Below, piece by piece: positions 9,541-20,346 of a stretch of DNA of 64,000 nucleotides; within the stretch, counting starts at the first letter, position 1; every line of letters starts with the position of its first letter. Source of the stretch: Bufo bufo (taxonomy: Eukaryota > Chordata > Amphibia > Anura > Bufonidae); assembly GCF_905171765.1 (NCBI RefSeq), contig NC_053392.1, positions 505,096,556-505,160,555 of the forward strand, in the 5' to 3' direction. The notes beneath the pieces were generated by a model, which did not search any database, was not told the origin of the DNA, and saw only the letters and a program-made list of their open reading frames with translations. The translations under genes and the position numbers were made by a program.

Positions 9541-10516
9541 ACGATTCCATAGCAATTCCATCTAGAAGCCACTTCTTCAGATAGCTTGGCTAGCATCCTG
9601 TGGTTTTCTAGATAGTCATTCAGTACTTCTAGACCTTGAACATGTGGGATGGCATTGCTGCATGCTTGCAGGAAGTCACCATACTCTTGGAGTCTGAAGT
9701 GTTCTTTAGGGCCTATTTTAGGCCAGTTATTCAATTTCTCTCTAAAAGCTCTTTGTACTAAGAAAGGATGACCATATCTTGCATTTTATTTTTCCTAAGC
9801 TTGCTTGTAGGCTTCTTCTTTTCTATAGAAGTTACCTTCAAGAACTTTCTCTGCTTCCCCACCAACATATCTCTGAAGGTAGAATAACTTGTCGACTGGA
9901 CTGAAGCAATGATGCTCAATTATCATTTCAAAACTTGCCTTCCACCCCATGAACTTCAGTACGTCTCCTGAAAATACAGTAGGTTCCGGAACGGGAGGTC
10001 TAGCTAGGACTGTTCTCTGTGGTCTTGCTGGGATAATGGTTGTAACATTCTCCTGAGCATTGCCGTGGCATCTAGGAATAGAATCATCCGTTTCTATTTT
10101 CTCACTTAGTTCTGAATTAGGTGAGTCCCTTTCTTCTTCTTTTCCGGTAGAGATAGAGGGTAAATCCACATACCTTTTTCCTAACACTGGACTAGGCCTC
10201 TCTTTGTCTTTCTGAGTAGGGATGGTGGAACGATAATGACTTATTTCCTCACTAAGTGCTGGAGATTTCCTTCCATTCTCCTGGGAATATGTAGGAAAGT
10301 AGAAGTCTGCCTCTTCACTTGGTACAGATTTGAACCTATGACTACTCTGATTCATATCCTCTTTGTGTACTCTGAGTATGGCTCCTATGATCTTAACTTC
10401 TTTTTGCCTTTCCAGACTTTTCAATTCAGCTTCCATTTGATGGTGCTGTGCCTCCATTTCAGCTTCTATTTGATAGCGTTGTGCCTCCATTTCAGATTCC
10501 ATTTGATGGTGCTGTG
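9541..10516 (-). pseudogene. BEL/Pao retrotransposon gag region, central part
   Basis: Minus-strand reading gives a charged helical stretch with repeated HHQMEAE/MEAQ heptad-like units. A Ser/Glu-rich linker follows, and then the conserved Pao-type core with PEPTVFSGD, LKFMGWKASFE, HHCFSPVDKLFYLQRYV, GGEAEKVLEGNFYRK and, in a shifted frame, WPKIGPKEH, DFLQACSNAIPHVQGLEVLN and KLSEEVASRWN. This is the DUF1759-type domain found at the start of BEL/Pao polyproteins. A frameshift near 9735-9795 separates the two frames. The coding sequence stops at about 9541, so protease, reverse transcriptase and integrase are missing. The gag start lies at 21354; this part continues it after a solo LTR and a hAT insertion. 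Confidence 0.8.
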
Positions 10517-11269
10517 TGTCAGTATGGGATCTGCGTCTCCACTGCAGGGTGGCAGATCGCTGTCTAGACATCGCAGCACTATGGGTCCCAGTACTGGCTT
10601 ACCTTGTAGGAGACGCAGGTGCCCGCCAGCGTACCGCCGCATCCGTCCTCTCTGCCAGGTGTCATCTGATGCGCTATAGCACGCGCGCGCTCACCTCTCC
10701 CTTTCTTATAGGAGTAGGCAGCTGGTTCCTGATTACCATCCCCACCCGGAGGCGGGACTATTTGTATTTAAGGCACCTTCACTCATCATGAAGTGCCCAA
10801 GCGTGGTTGTTGTACCTCTTGACTCCCGCTGAAGTGTCCCACTGTGTCTGTTTATTGGATTTCCTGGATTCTGACCTCTGCTTCGTTTGACTACTCACCT
10901 GCCTGCCGTCTGTTTATTGGATCACCTGGATTATAGACCTCTGCACTGCCTGACTACGCGTCTGCCCATCTCCTCCTGTAAGTCTGCCTGGATCCAGACC
11001 CTGCACTGCCTATGAGACTGCTTATATCTGCACGCTATATTGCTCTGAACTTTGTGTTGCCTGTATCTGTCAAGTGACTTTTGAATTCTGTCTGCCAGTA
11101 AAGACCATCTGTTCCTTTACTCTGTTCACACTACTGCAGGTAGCTGCATTCAAGTTAACAGGTGCAGACACCAGGGTCCTGACTCTGAGAGTCAGCAGTC
11201 AGCAATATTGGACTAATTCCCAGTCCTCTATCAGCTGACACAGAGGATCCACATCCTCTGGTCATAACA
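10517..11269 (+). mobile_element. Solo LTR in the BEL gag
   Basis: This 753-bp insertion begins TGTCAGTATGG and ends GGTCATAACA. A perfect 5-bp duplication CTGTG flanks it (10512-10516 and 11270-11274). The gag frame resumes on both sides, with QMESEMEAQ to the left and KAQHCQMEAQ to the right. A TATTTAAGG TATA-like box lies near 10765. No internal retroviral coding remains, so this is a recombined solo LTR, probably of Ty3/Gypsy type given TG...CA ends and a 5-bp duplication. Confidence 0.85.
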
Positions 11270-11274
11270 CTGTG

Positions 11275-11534
11275 CTTCCATTTGACAGTGCTGTGCCTTG
11301 ATGGCAGCTTCCATTTCAATTTCTGCTCTCTTGACAGCAAGTTGTTCAGCTAATTCCTTTCTTTTGGCTGAAGTATTTGAGGACTCTGATATATGGGTAG
11401 CACTTCTGCTAGCAAAGGAGGTCACACTTGAGATTGTGGTTCCACCTAAGGACCTAGCATAGTCTCTCATAAAAAGCTCATTCATTCTACTCCTTGCTTT
11501 AACTTCATCATAGTTTTCTGCAGATGAAAGTTCT
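11275..11534 (-). pseudogene. BEL/Pao gag region, coiled-coil part
   Basis: Minus-strand reading gives SRMNELFMRDYARSLGG, then a Ser-rich segment, then KRKELAEQLAVKRAEIEMEA leading into KAQHCQMEAQ. The charged helical pattern continues directly into the HQMEAE repeats at 10516 across the solo LTR. Upstream the same frame is cut by the 8-bp target duplication of the hAT element (11535-11542). It is the middle of the same gag gene as 9541-10516 and 20900-21354. Confidence 0.75.
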
Positions 11535-11768
11535 CTCGTGAGTAGGGTTGAGCGAACCCGAACTGTAAAGTTTGGGTTCGTACTGAACTTCAGGATTTTT
11601 TGACCCCGGACCCGAACCCGAACATTTCATCAAAAGTCTAGGTTCGAGTTCGAAGTTCGGCGATTTAATGGCACTTTTTGAAAGGCTGCAGGGCAGCCAA
11701 TCAACAAGCGTTTAACTAGTGTGCCCTTAGAAGCCATCACAGCCATGCCTACTAATGGCATGGCTGTG

Positions 11769-11835
11769 ATTGGCCAGTGTAGCATGTGACCCAACCTCTA
11801 TATAAGCCGGAGTCAGGTAGCGCCGCACGTCACTC
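11769..11835 (+). promoter_or_regulatory. hAT-A promoter
   Basis: An inverted CCAAT box (ATTGGCC at 11770) lies about 30 bp before TATATAAG (11799-11806), followed about 25 bp later by TCACTCAGCTCTCAC, a likely start site. It reads towards the transposase and lies about 250 bp inside the left end, the usual position for a hAT promoter. Confidence 0.6.
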
Positions 11836-12380
11836 AGCTCTCACTAGTGTAGAGATAGGATGCTGCTGCTGTGAGGGAGAGAATAGGAAATAATCTATCT
11901 GATATCAGAACTTGTTGTTAACTCCGATCTACAGCGATTTTTTTATCTTTATTTTTTTGTGTGTGGGTGCAATGCAACATTTTTGTACCCTGCCCTGAGC
12001 CAAGTGACACAGACAAATACGTTTTATCCGTCTGTTAGTTAGGTGGGCATTTTGTGCAAGTTCACCAGCACTGCATATGTGCCAGGGACAATAATTGAAT
12101 CCTGTTCTTTTAATTCAGTGGGCAACATATACCCATTTTTTTAAGTGCACCTGCACTGCATATGTGCCAGGGGAAGGGAAAATACTATAGGTAATCCGTC
12201 TGTGAGTTCAGGGACCCAGGGGGTGACATATTCACATTTTTGTTTCTGTAAAGTACCCCTGTGCTGCATATGTGAGTGTAATCAATTCAGTAAATCCATC
12301 TGTTAGATTCTGGGGGGAAAATCTGTTAAATCCATCTGTCTAATTTGTGGGTGAAAAAATCATATCTTTTTTTTCCATAA

Positions 12381-13343
12381 AGTACCTTTGCGGCCTGTAC
12401 TGCAAATCTGATAGTGAAATATAATCAGTAAATCCATCTGTTTCACTGTGGGTGAAAAAAAATCATATATTTTTTTGCCAAAAAGTACCTTAGCGGCCTG
12501 CGCTGCATTTCTTAAGGTCCAATACAACCGGTAAATACTGCTGTTATATTGTGGTTTGAAAAAACACCCTTTTTGTGCTACATCGTACATTTGTGGCCTG
12601 CGCTGCATTTCTGACAGTCCAATACAACCGTTAAATACTGCTATTATATTTTTGTTAGAAAAAAGCACCCTTTTTGTGCTAGATAGAAATGCAGTGCAGG
12701 CCACAAATGTACGATGTTGCACAAAAAGGGTGTTTTTTTCAAACAAAAATATAACAGCAGTATTTAGCGGTTGTATTGGACTGTCAGAAATACAGTGCAG
12801 GCCGCAAATGTACTGACAGTCCAATACAACCGCTAAATACTGCTGTTATATTTTTCTTTAAAAAAAACACCCTTTTTATGCAATATCGTACATTTGTGGC
12901 CTACGCTGCATTTTTGATAGTCCAATACAACCGTTAAATACTGAAAAAAGCACCCTTTATGTGCTAGATTGTACATTTTCGGCCTGCGCTAAATTTCTGA
13001 CAGTCCAATACAAACGTTAAATACTGCTGTTATATTTTTCTTTAAAAAAAACACCCTTTTTGTGCAACATCGTACATTTGTGGCCTGCGCTGCATTTCTG
13101 ATAGTCCAATACAACCGTTAAATACTGCTGTTATATTTTTGTTTGAAAAAAGCACCCTTTATGTGCTAGATTGTACATTTTCGGCCTGCGCTAAATTTCT
13201 GACAGTCCAATACAAACATTAAATACTGCTGTTATATTTTTCTTAAAAAAACACACCCTTTTTGTGCTAGATAGTACATTTTTGGCCTGCGCTGCATTTC
13301 TGACAGTCCAATAAAACAGGTAAATACTGCTGTTACATTGTCG
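12381..13343 (+). repeat. 100-bp leader satellite of hAT-A, part 1
   Basis: Unit of about 100 bp containing TTTTTGTGCTAGATTGTACA, GGCCTGCGCTGCATTTCTGA and CAGTCCAATACAACCGTTAA. About nine units are visible. One stretch at 12686-12812 is inverted relative to its neighbours. It lies between the promoter and the transposase. The open frames it generates on both strands are by-products. The same unit in diverged form makes the array at 40500-43065. Confidence 0.9.
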
Positions 13344-13762
13344 GAATATTTATGCTGTCTCCAATTGACAGTCTATATTATTTATGTGAATAAATTAAAA
13401 TCTGTAATGAAGGAGATTCTAATTTATTATCATAAATATCAAGCTAAAACAAGCTTGTGATCTGCGTTGAATTGAAGACAAAACCCAGTTACAGACAAAA
13501 TATATATGTAATTTATTAATACAATTTTTAGTACAAAATAATATATAATAAAATTGGTGACAATTGAAATTCAATCAATGATATGCAAAATAGTGAGAAA
13601 GTCAAAAATAATTGAGAATATATATCTACACAATTATGCCTTCTTATAATGATACCCCTCAATTATATTTTAAATCAATTTAATACTTGATTTCTCTCAG
13701 CCGACAAATGTCTGATTAAACCCAAATCTGGTTTATCTTTTATCTATACAGATATATATATA

Positions 13763-14813
13763 CACTCACCTAAAGAATTATTAGGAACACCATACTAATA
13801 CGGTGTTGGACCCCCTTTTGCCTTCAGAACTGCCTTAATTCTACGTGGCATTGATTCCACAAGGTGCTGATTGCATTCTTTAGAAATGTTGGCCCATATT
13901 GATAGGATAGCATCTTGCAGTTGATGGAGATTTGAGGGATGCACATCCAGGGCACGAAGCTCCTGTTCCACCACATCCCAAAGATGCTCTATTGGGTTGA
14001 GATCTGGTGACTGTGGGGGCCATTTTATTACAGTGAACTCATTGTCATGTTCAAGAAACCAATTTGAAATGATTCGAGCTTTGTCACATGGTGCATTATC
14101 CTGCTGGAAGTAGCCATCAGAGGATGGATACATGTTCTCATTCTGTTTACGCCAAATTCGGACTCTACCATTTGAATGTCTCAACAGAAATCGAGACTCA
14201 TCAGACCAGGCAACATTTTTCCAGTCTTCAACAGTCCAATTTTGGTGAGCTCGTGCAAATTGTGGCCTCTTTTTTCCTATTTGTAGTGGAGATGAGTGGT
14301 ACCCGGTGGGGTCTTCTGCTGTTGTAGCCCATCCGCCTCAAGGTTGTGCGTGTTGTGGCTTCACAAATGCTTTGCTGCATACCTCGGCTGTAACGAGTGG
14401 TTATTTCAGTCAACATTGCTCTTCTATCAGCTTGAATCAGTCGGCCCATTCTCCTCTGACCTCTAGCATCCACAAGGCATTTTTGCCCACAGGACTGCCG
14501 CATACTGGATGTTTTTCCCTTTTCACACCATTCTTTGTAAACCCTAGAAATGGTTGTGCGTGAAAATCCCAGTAACTGAGCAGATTGTGAAATACTCAGA
14601 CCGGCCCGTCTGGCACCAACAACCATGGCACGCTCAAAATGGCTTAAATCTCCTTTCTTTCCCATTCTGACATTCAGTTTGGAGTTCAGGAGATTGTCTT
14701 GACCAGGACCACCTCCGTAAATGCATTGAAGCAACTGCCATGTGATTGGTTGACTAGATAATTGCATTAATGAGAAATAGAACAGGTGTTCCTAATAATT
14801 CTTTAGGTGAGTG
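13763..14813 (-). mobile_element. Tc1/mariner element, 1051 bp
   Basis: The ends CACTCACCTAAAGAATTATT and its inverse AATAATTCTTTAGGTGAGTG are near-perfect inverted repeats flanked by TA (13761-13762 and 14814-14815). This is the canonical Tc1 arrangement. It is nested inside the insertion at 13344-16123 and carries the transposase relic below. The length is short for the family because of an internal deletion. Confidence 0.95.
13795..14665 (-). pseudogene. Tc1-like transposase, internally deleted
   Basis: Minus strand from the ATG at 14665 (MGKKGDLSHFERAMVV). The N-terminal helix-turn-helix ARRAGLSISQSAQLLGFS is followed by a second DNA-binding part (RRMGYNSRRPH). A frameshift lies near 14265. 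In the next frame VAWSDESRF supplies the first catalytic Asp, YFQQDNAPC the second Asp, and SPDLNPIEHLWD the Glu, so the DD34E set is present. The segment normally lying between RVRIWRKQ and PSSDGYFQQ is about 60 residues shorter than in the family, an internal deletion. The copy is therefore defective. Confidence 0.85.
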
Positions 14814-16123
14814 TATATATCAACCATACCGGTCTAGAACTGAATTCAATTCCTTGGAGATAATACCGTGTTTTCACCAGTATATTTTCAATCTCCCTGT
14901 ATTGGATTAATTTTCAGGATGATGCTGCAGGTACACCCCAATCTTATTCCAAAACAGATACTATACACAAGGTATGGTTAATTGAATATATATAGATATG
15001 TATTATATTAATTAATTATCCTATAAAATATAGGTAAGGTTATACTATACCAAAATGTCAGCTAGCAGAAATCAGTTTCAATGGTTCTAAGATGGCTGCC
15101 TCCAATGATTGAAAAGGTGGTCAGGGCTGGATCTGGTCTTTTCCCTTGATGATCGTCCCTTGATGATTGTCCCTTGATGATAATAGTTAGAGATCCTTTC
15201 TGTCAGCCCATACCATCTTTTTATCCTATCTTTAGAAAGGGCTTGGCCAAGTTTTATCATTAACTAGTGACTTTATAATTAATAGAACCTCCCTAGGGAA
15301 AATACACCCTAAACCTTTTTGTTACCCTAACACTAGATGGCACTAGTACTCCATACAAAAGTCGAGGCACTTATTTATGTTTTCTATATATTCCCTTATT
15401 AATTTACTAGCAATAAATTTTAACTAAGGCTTCAGACAAAACCTTGAGGAGATCTTGAATAGACAATGACTTTTGATTTAGTCAAACACCTCGTTCATCC
15501 CTTAATCTCTTGACCAGACCTAATTAAATCAAGATACACATGACCATTCTTAGGTCATTGTTTTGGGGAAAAGACAGTGTTTGTTTATGAACACCTGTGT
15601 CCACATTTCTCCATTCAAGAAACCTTAAGGAAAGAGATCATTAACTTGTGTTTTACTCTGGGAGAGATTCTAAAAATGACATAGGATTTTGTACCTAATT
15701 TCTAACCTTAAAACTGAATATATCTATAAGGACCATACTCTTATATATACAGCACACGTATTTAAATTGATGATATAAAAATCAATCCACTCATACATTG
15801 ATTAATATAAAAACCCCAAAGAAAAATTATTCTCTTTCTATTCACTGAAAATCATCAAAACTCAGAACATTTCTAATACATTCTCTTATCTAGGCAATTA
15901 CTTTTCATTAGACATTGGGAAACTTCCTTCTCACAAAAACTGACTTGGGTAAACACTCTGGTACATATTGTTAGATAATCTTAGGTTAGTAATCCTAAAT
16001 TAAATCCTGAACTCACCCTGCACTTTTAAAATAAGACAAAATGGTTGTACTTTAGGTTCATGTCTATACATCTTATATAGGCCTTATACTTATGGACTTT
16101 ATTTATACCCAATAGTTCTAACA

Positions 16124-17240
16124 ACATTGTCGTTTGAAAAAAACTCACTTTTTGTGCTAGATAGTACATTTTCGACCTGCGCAGCATTTCTGACCGTCCA
16201 ATACAACCGGTAAATATTGCTGTTATATTTTTCTTTGAAAAAAACACTCTTTTTGTGCAACATCGTACATTTGCGGCCTGCGCTGCATTTCTGACAGTCC
16301 AATACAACCATTAAATACTGCTGTTATATTTTTCTTTAAAAAAAAAACACCCTTTTTGTGCTAGATAGTACATTTGTCGCCTGCGCTGCATTTCTGACAG
16401 TCCAATACAACCGTTAAATACTGCTGTTACATTGTCGTTTGAAAAAAATGCACTTTTTGTGTGAGATAGTACATTAGCGGCCTGCGCTGTATTTCTGACA
16501 GTCCAATACAACCGTTAAATGCTACTCTTATATTTTTCTTAGAAAAAACACCCTTTTTGTGCTAGATTGTACATTTGAGGCCTGCGCTGCATTTCTGACA
16601 GTCCAATAAAACTAACTGTTAATTACTGCTGTTACATTGTCGTTTGAAAAAACTCACTTTTTGTGCTAGATATTACATTTGCGGCCTGCGTTGCATTTCT
16701 GACAGTCCAATAAAACCGTTAAATACTGCTGTTACATTGTAGTTTGAAAAAACCTCACTTTTTGTGTGAGATAGTACATTAGCGGCCTGCGCTGTATTTC
16801 TGACAGTCCAATACAACCGTTAAATGCTACTCTTATATTTTTCTTAGAAAAAACACCCTTTTTGTGCTAGATTGTACATTTGAGGCCTGCGCTGCATTTC
16901 TGACAGTCCAATAAAACTAACTGTTAATTACTGCTGTTACATTGTCGTTTGAAAAAACTCACTTTTTGTGCTAGATATTACATTTGCGGCCTGCGTTGCA
17001 TTTCTGACAGTCCAAAAAACCGTTAAATACTGCTGTTACATTGTAGTTTGAAAAAAACTCACTTTTTGGCCATAAGTACCTTTGCTGCCTGCACTGCAAA
17101 TCTGATAGTGAAATATAGTCATTGAATACAACTTGGACATTGTGGGTGAAAAAAATCGTCCTTTTTTTTGGCCATAAAGTACCTTTGTGGCCTGCGCTGC
17201 ATATCTGACAGCCAGGCAAATAAATACAGTAAATCCATCT
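16124..17240 (+). repeat. 100-bp leader satellite of hAT-A, part 2
   Basis: The array continues from part 1 after the insertion. About eleven units are present. A three-unit block of about 300 bp (about 16451-16750) is repeated almost unchanged at about 16752-17050, including the unusual AAAACTAACTGTTAATTACT variant, which shows recent block duplication. The last unit is degenerate. Confidence 0.9.
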
Positions 17241-18105
17241 GTAGGATTGTGGGGTGACATTTCCACAGTTATCAGGCCAGTTATTTACAAGTGGCTCGGA
17301 GGGTGGGTTCCTGCACCAACATTGGCCATGTACACAATTGTCCAGCCAGGGCACATAATTTTTACACCCTGGACACAGAAAGATAATTTATCTGTCTGTT
17401 CATTCTGTGGTTGACCTTCCTACAGCAATTTTTTGGTGGGCGCAATGCAACATCTAAAATAAATATTAATAATTTAATACTTAATCCGTCTGTTAGTTAG
17501 CTTGGCGAAAAACCAATTTTTGTGTGAAGTACACCTGCACCTGCATGTGTGCCAGAGACAATAATATAGTTAATGTGTCTGTGAGTTTTGTGCTAGATTG
17601 TACATTTGCAGCCTGCGCTGCATTTCTGACAGTCCAATACAACCATTAAATACTGCTGTTATATTGTGGTTTGAAAAAAAACACCCTTTTTGTGCTACAT
17701 CGTACATTTTTGGCCTGCGCTGCATTTCTGATAGTCTAATACAACCGTTAAATACTGTTGTTACATTGTCGTTTGAAAAAAACTCACTTTTTATGCAAGA
17801 TAGTACATTTGGGCCTGTGCTGCATTTCTCACAGTCCAATACAACCGTTAAATACTGCTGTTATATTTTTCTTAGAAAAAACACCCTTTTTGTGCCAGAT
17901 TGTACATTTGCGCCCTGAGCTGCATTTCTGGCAGTCCAATACAATAGTTAAATACTGCTGTTATATTTTTCTTTAAAAAAAACATCCTTTTTGTGCTAGA
18001 TTGTACATTTGCGGCCTGTGCTGCATTTCTGACAGTCCAATACAACCGTTAAATACTGCTGTTATATTTTCTTTGAAAAAAAACACCCTTTTTGTGCTAG
18101 GGTGT
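17241..18105 (+). repeat. hAT-A leader: unique block and further 100-bp units
   Basis: 17270-17580 is a non-satellite block with CGGAGGGTGGGTTCCTGCAC and ACAATTGTCCAGCCAGGGCA. From about 17590 to 18105 five more 100-bp units follow. The unique block recurs at 18106-18400, so the unit 'block plus satellites' is duplicated here. Confidence 0.8.
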
Positions 18106-18689
18106 GTGGATCGGAGGGTGGGTTCCTGCACCAACATAGGCCAGGTACACAATTGTCCAGCCAGGGCACATCATTTTTACACCCCGGACACAGAAAGATA
18201 ATTTATCTGACTGTTCATTCTGTGTTGACCTTCCTACAGCCATTTTTTGGTGGGAGCAATGCAATATCTAAAATAAATATTAATAATTTAATACTTAATC
18301 CGTCTGTTAGTTAGGTGGGCGACAAACCAATTTTTGTGTGAAGTACACCTGCACCTGCATATGTGCCAGGGACAATAATATAGTTTATGTGTCTGTGAGT
18401 TCTGGGGTTGACATATTTGCATTGTTGGCTGTTTTATACCCCTGCTCGACATAGCAGACAGGGAAATAATTAGAAAAAATTGGTCTGTTACGTTGTTGGG
18501 TGACATTAACCCTTTTTTGCTATTTAAAAACCCCTGCTCTGCATAGGTGACAGGGACTGAAATTTCTAAAAATCGTCTGTTCCATTGGTGGGTGACATTA
18601 ACACATTTTTGCCATTGAAAAACCCCTGCTCTGTATTGCTGACAGGGAACTAAATTTAGTAAAAACATCTGTTACTTCGGTGGGTGACC
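18106..18689 (+). repeat. hAT-A leader: duplicated block and second satellite
   Basis: 18106-18400 duplicates 17270-17580. From about 18400 to 18680 a different unit, with AACCCCTGCTCTGCATAGGTG and a GGTGGGTGACATTAAC word, is repeated about three times. This is the same satellite as the 92-bp array at 36290-37125 on the other strand. It leads directly into the transposase N-terminus. Confidence 0.75.
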
Positions 18690-19666
18690 GCAAAAAGAGC
18701 ATCAAATAAGGGACGTGGCCCTGGTCGTGATGCTGCTGGTGTTGGTGGAGCTCCTGTTGCAGGGAGAGGACGTGATCTGTGCCAGCTACACGCCCAAATG
18801 AAACACCTTCCTCAGGTGCGCATAGGTGACAGAGCCTTCAGCATTATTTAGTAGGCCCGAATGCCGCTCTACGAATGGTGAGGCCAGAACAAGTACAGGC
18901 GCTAGTAGATTGGGTGGCTGACAGTGCCTCCAGTTCCTTCACATTGTCTCCCACCCAGTCCCCTGCTGAAAGATCAGAGTTGGCACCTGCAGCCCATGGC
19001 CATCAGTCTTTCACCTCACCCACTTACAAATCAGCCAAGCAGTCTGAGCCCCAAGTCATGAAGCAGTCTCTTCTGCTTTTTGACAACTCTGCTAGCAGGG
19101 TTTCCCAGGGCCATCCACATAACCCTGCCGCAGAAGTGGAAGAGATTGAGTGCACTGATGGCCAACCACTTATGTTTCAGGATGAGTACATGGGAGGACC
19201 ACCCCAGCACGTCTCGGATGATGACGAAACACAGGTGCCAACTGCTGTGGCTTTCTGCAGTGTGCAGACCGACAAGGAGGGCAGGTGTGAAGACTGGGTG
19301 GAAGATGATATGAAGGGCGATGAGGTAATTGACTCCACATGGAATCAAGGTCATGCGAGTGACCTGTGTAGTTCGGAGGAAGAGGCGGTGGTCGCACAGA
19401 GCCACCAGCACAGCAAAAAAAGGAACAGTGTGCAAAAGCGGAGCCGCCGTCCTCTAGACAGTACGCCTGCTACTGCCCACCGCACCAAGGGACCGAGCAC
19501 ACCAAAGCCAGCTCCAAGGAGTTCCCTGGCGTGGCAGTTCTTCAGACAATGTGCTGATGACAAGACACGAGTGGTTTGCACGCTGTGCAATCAGAGCCTG
19601 AAGCGAAAGATATCTAATTGGATCAAGGCTGTCACAGGGACGTGCGATCAGGCAGAAGTTATCTAG
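18690..19666 (+). pseudogene. hAT-A transposase, N-terminal half
   Basis: An Arg/Gly-rich start (RASNKGRGPGRDAAG, then GRGRDLCQLHAQMKHLPQVR) is followed after a frameshift and stops by MVRPEQVQALVDWVADSASS and a long Ser/Glu/Asp-rich linker (about residues 30-220 of the 263-residue frame from 18875). It ends with a BED zinc-finger start: LAWQFFRQCADDKTRVVCTL, then CNQSLKR. The finger is cut after its first Cys pair, where the 18S-derived segment begins. The rest of the catalytic core is absent. The same protein, nearly complete, is found at 37323-40347 on the minus strand. Confidence 0.85.
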
Positions 19667-20066
19667 AGTCTACAAAGCGGCAGCAGGGCCTCTCCCGTCT
19701 AATGTTTCCTAATCCAAAATACCGCAGTGACATTCCCTGTAATTTTTTATTACTCATTCCAATAACAGGGCATCTTAAGAGTCCTGTATTGTTATTTATC
19801 GTCACTACCTCCCTGAGTCGGGAGTGGATAATTGCCGCACGCCCCCTCCTTTACTTGGATGCTTCTGCTTCAATAACTTGTCCCACATTTCCGCTTGATC
19901 ACATTTCAGCCATTGACCCCCCTTGGATGTGGTATCCCTTTCTCAGGCTCCCTCTCCGGCATGGAACCCTGATTCCCCGTTACCCGTGATCACCATGGTA
20001 GGCGCATAAATGAACATCGAAAGTTGATAGAGAAGATATCCAATTGGATGGTGGACGTTCGACATG
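19613..20066 (-). pseudogene. Captured 18S rRNA fragment, antisense to transposase (copy A)
   Basis: Read on the minus strand, 19918-20040 contains CTATCAACTTTCGATG, GCGCCTACCATGGTGATCAC, GGGGAATCAGGGTTC, GAGAGGGAGCCTGAGAAA and CCACATCCAAGG. 19751-19848 contains CACTCCCGACTCAGGGAGGT and AATAACAATACAGGACTCTT, then TTATTGGAATGAGT. These are highly conserved 18S rRNA words in the correct order (roughly nucleotides 350-545 of vertebrate 18S). 19613-19670 repeats an earlier part (GACTCTAGATAAC, GATCGCACGTCCCTGTGAC), so two 18S pieces lie head to tail. A roughly 57-70 bp non-18S insert separates the two blocks. It replaces the transposase core and is non-functional as rRNA. Confidence 0.85.
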
Positions 20067-20346
20067 GTGGAGCAGTATGTGTGCACACGCCTACATGTAC
20101 TAAATGATGGGTCTGCCCCCTTCAACTTCTGGGTCTCCAAATTGGGCACATGCCCTGAGCTTGCCTTTTACGCCTTGGAGGTGCTGGCCTGCCCTGCAGC
20201 CAGTGTATTGTCTGAACGTTTGCTTAGCACGGCAGGAGGGGGTTATCACAGACAAGCGCAGCCGCCTGTCCACAGCCAATGTGGACAAGCTCACAATCAT
20301 TAAAATGAACCAGGCAGGGATTCCACCAAACTTGGCCGTACCTTGA
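20064..20346 (+). pseudogene. hAT-A transposase, C-terminal dimerisation domain
   Basis: The reading MVEQYVCTRLHVLNDG, FNFWVSKLGTCPELAFYALE and CPAASVLSERLLSTAGG is the hATC domain, including the SER motif with the third catalytic residue (Glu). A one-base change after STAGG shifts the frame; the expected ITDKRSRLSTANVDKLTIIK continues in the neighbouring frame at 20240-20346. It follows directly on the 18S insert without the central domain. Confidence 0.85.

Larger units (their letters stand above)
13344..16123. mobile_element. Unclassified insertion in the hAT-A leader, possible solo LTR
   Basis: A 2.78-kb AT-rich segment interrupts the 100-bp array. ACATTGTCG occurs on both sides (13335-13343 and 16124-16132), a 9-bp direct repeat. 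Alternatively, counting the first TG, the segment runs from TGTCGG (13339) to TAACA (16123) with a 4-bp ACAT duplication, which would make it an LTR-type unit. Without the nested Tc1 it is about 1.7 kb. No retroelement protein was recognised inside, so its class is uncertain. Confidence 0.55.

Noticed and set aside
9795..10571. A 258-residue frame that could be taken for a host coiled-coil gene
   Set aside because: Its C-terminal half has the BEL/Pao core motifs, and its first residues (MSRQRSATLQWRR) come from the solo LTR, not from the gag.
19618..19989. A 123-residue plus-strand frame in hAT-A
   Set aside because: It translates antisense 18S rRNA sequence. The similar frame at 35778-36074 is the same artefact.
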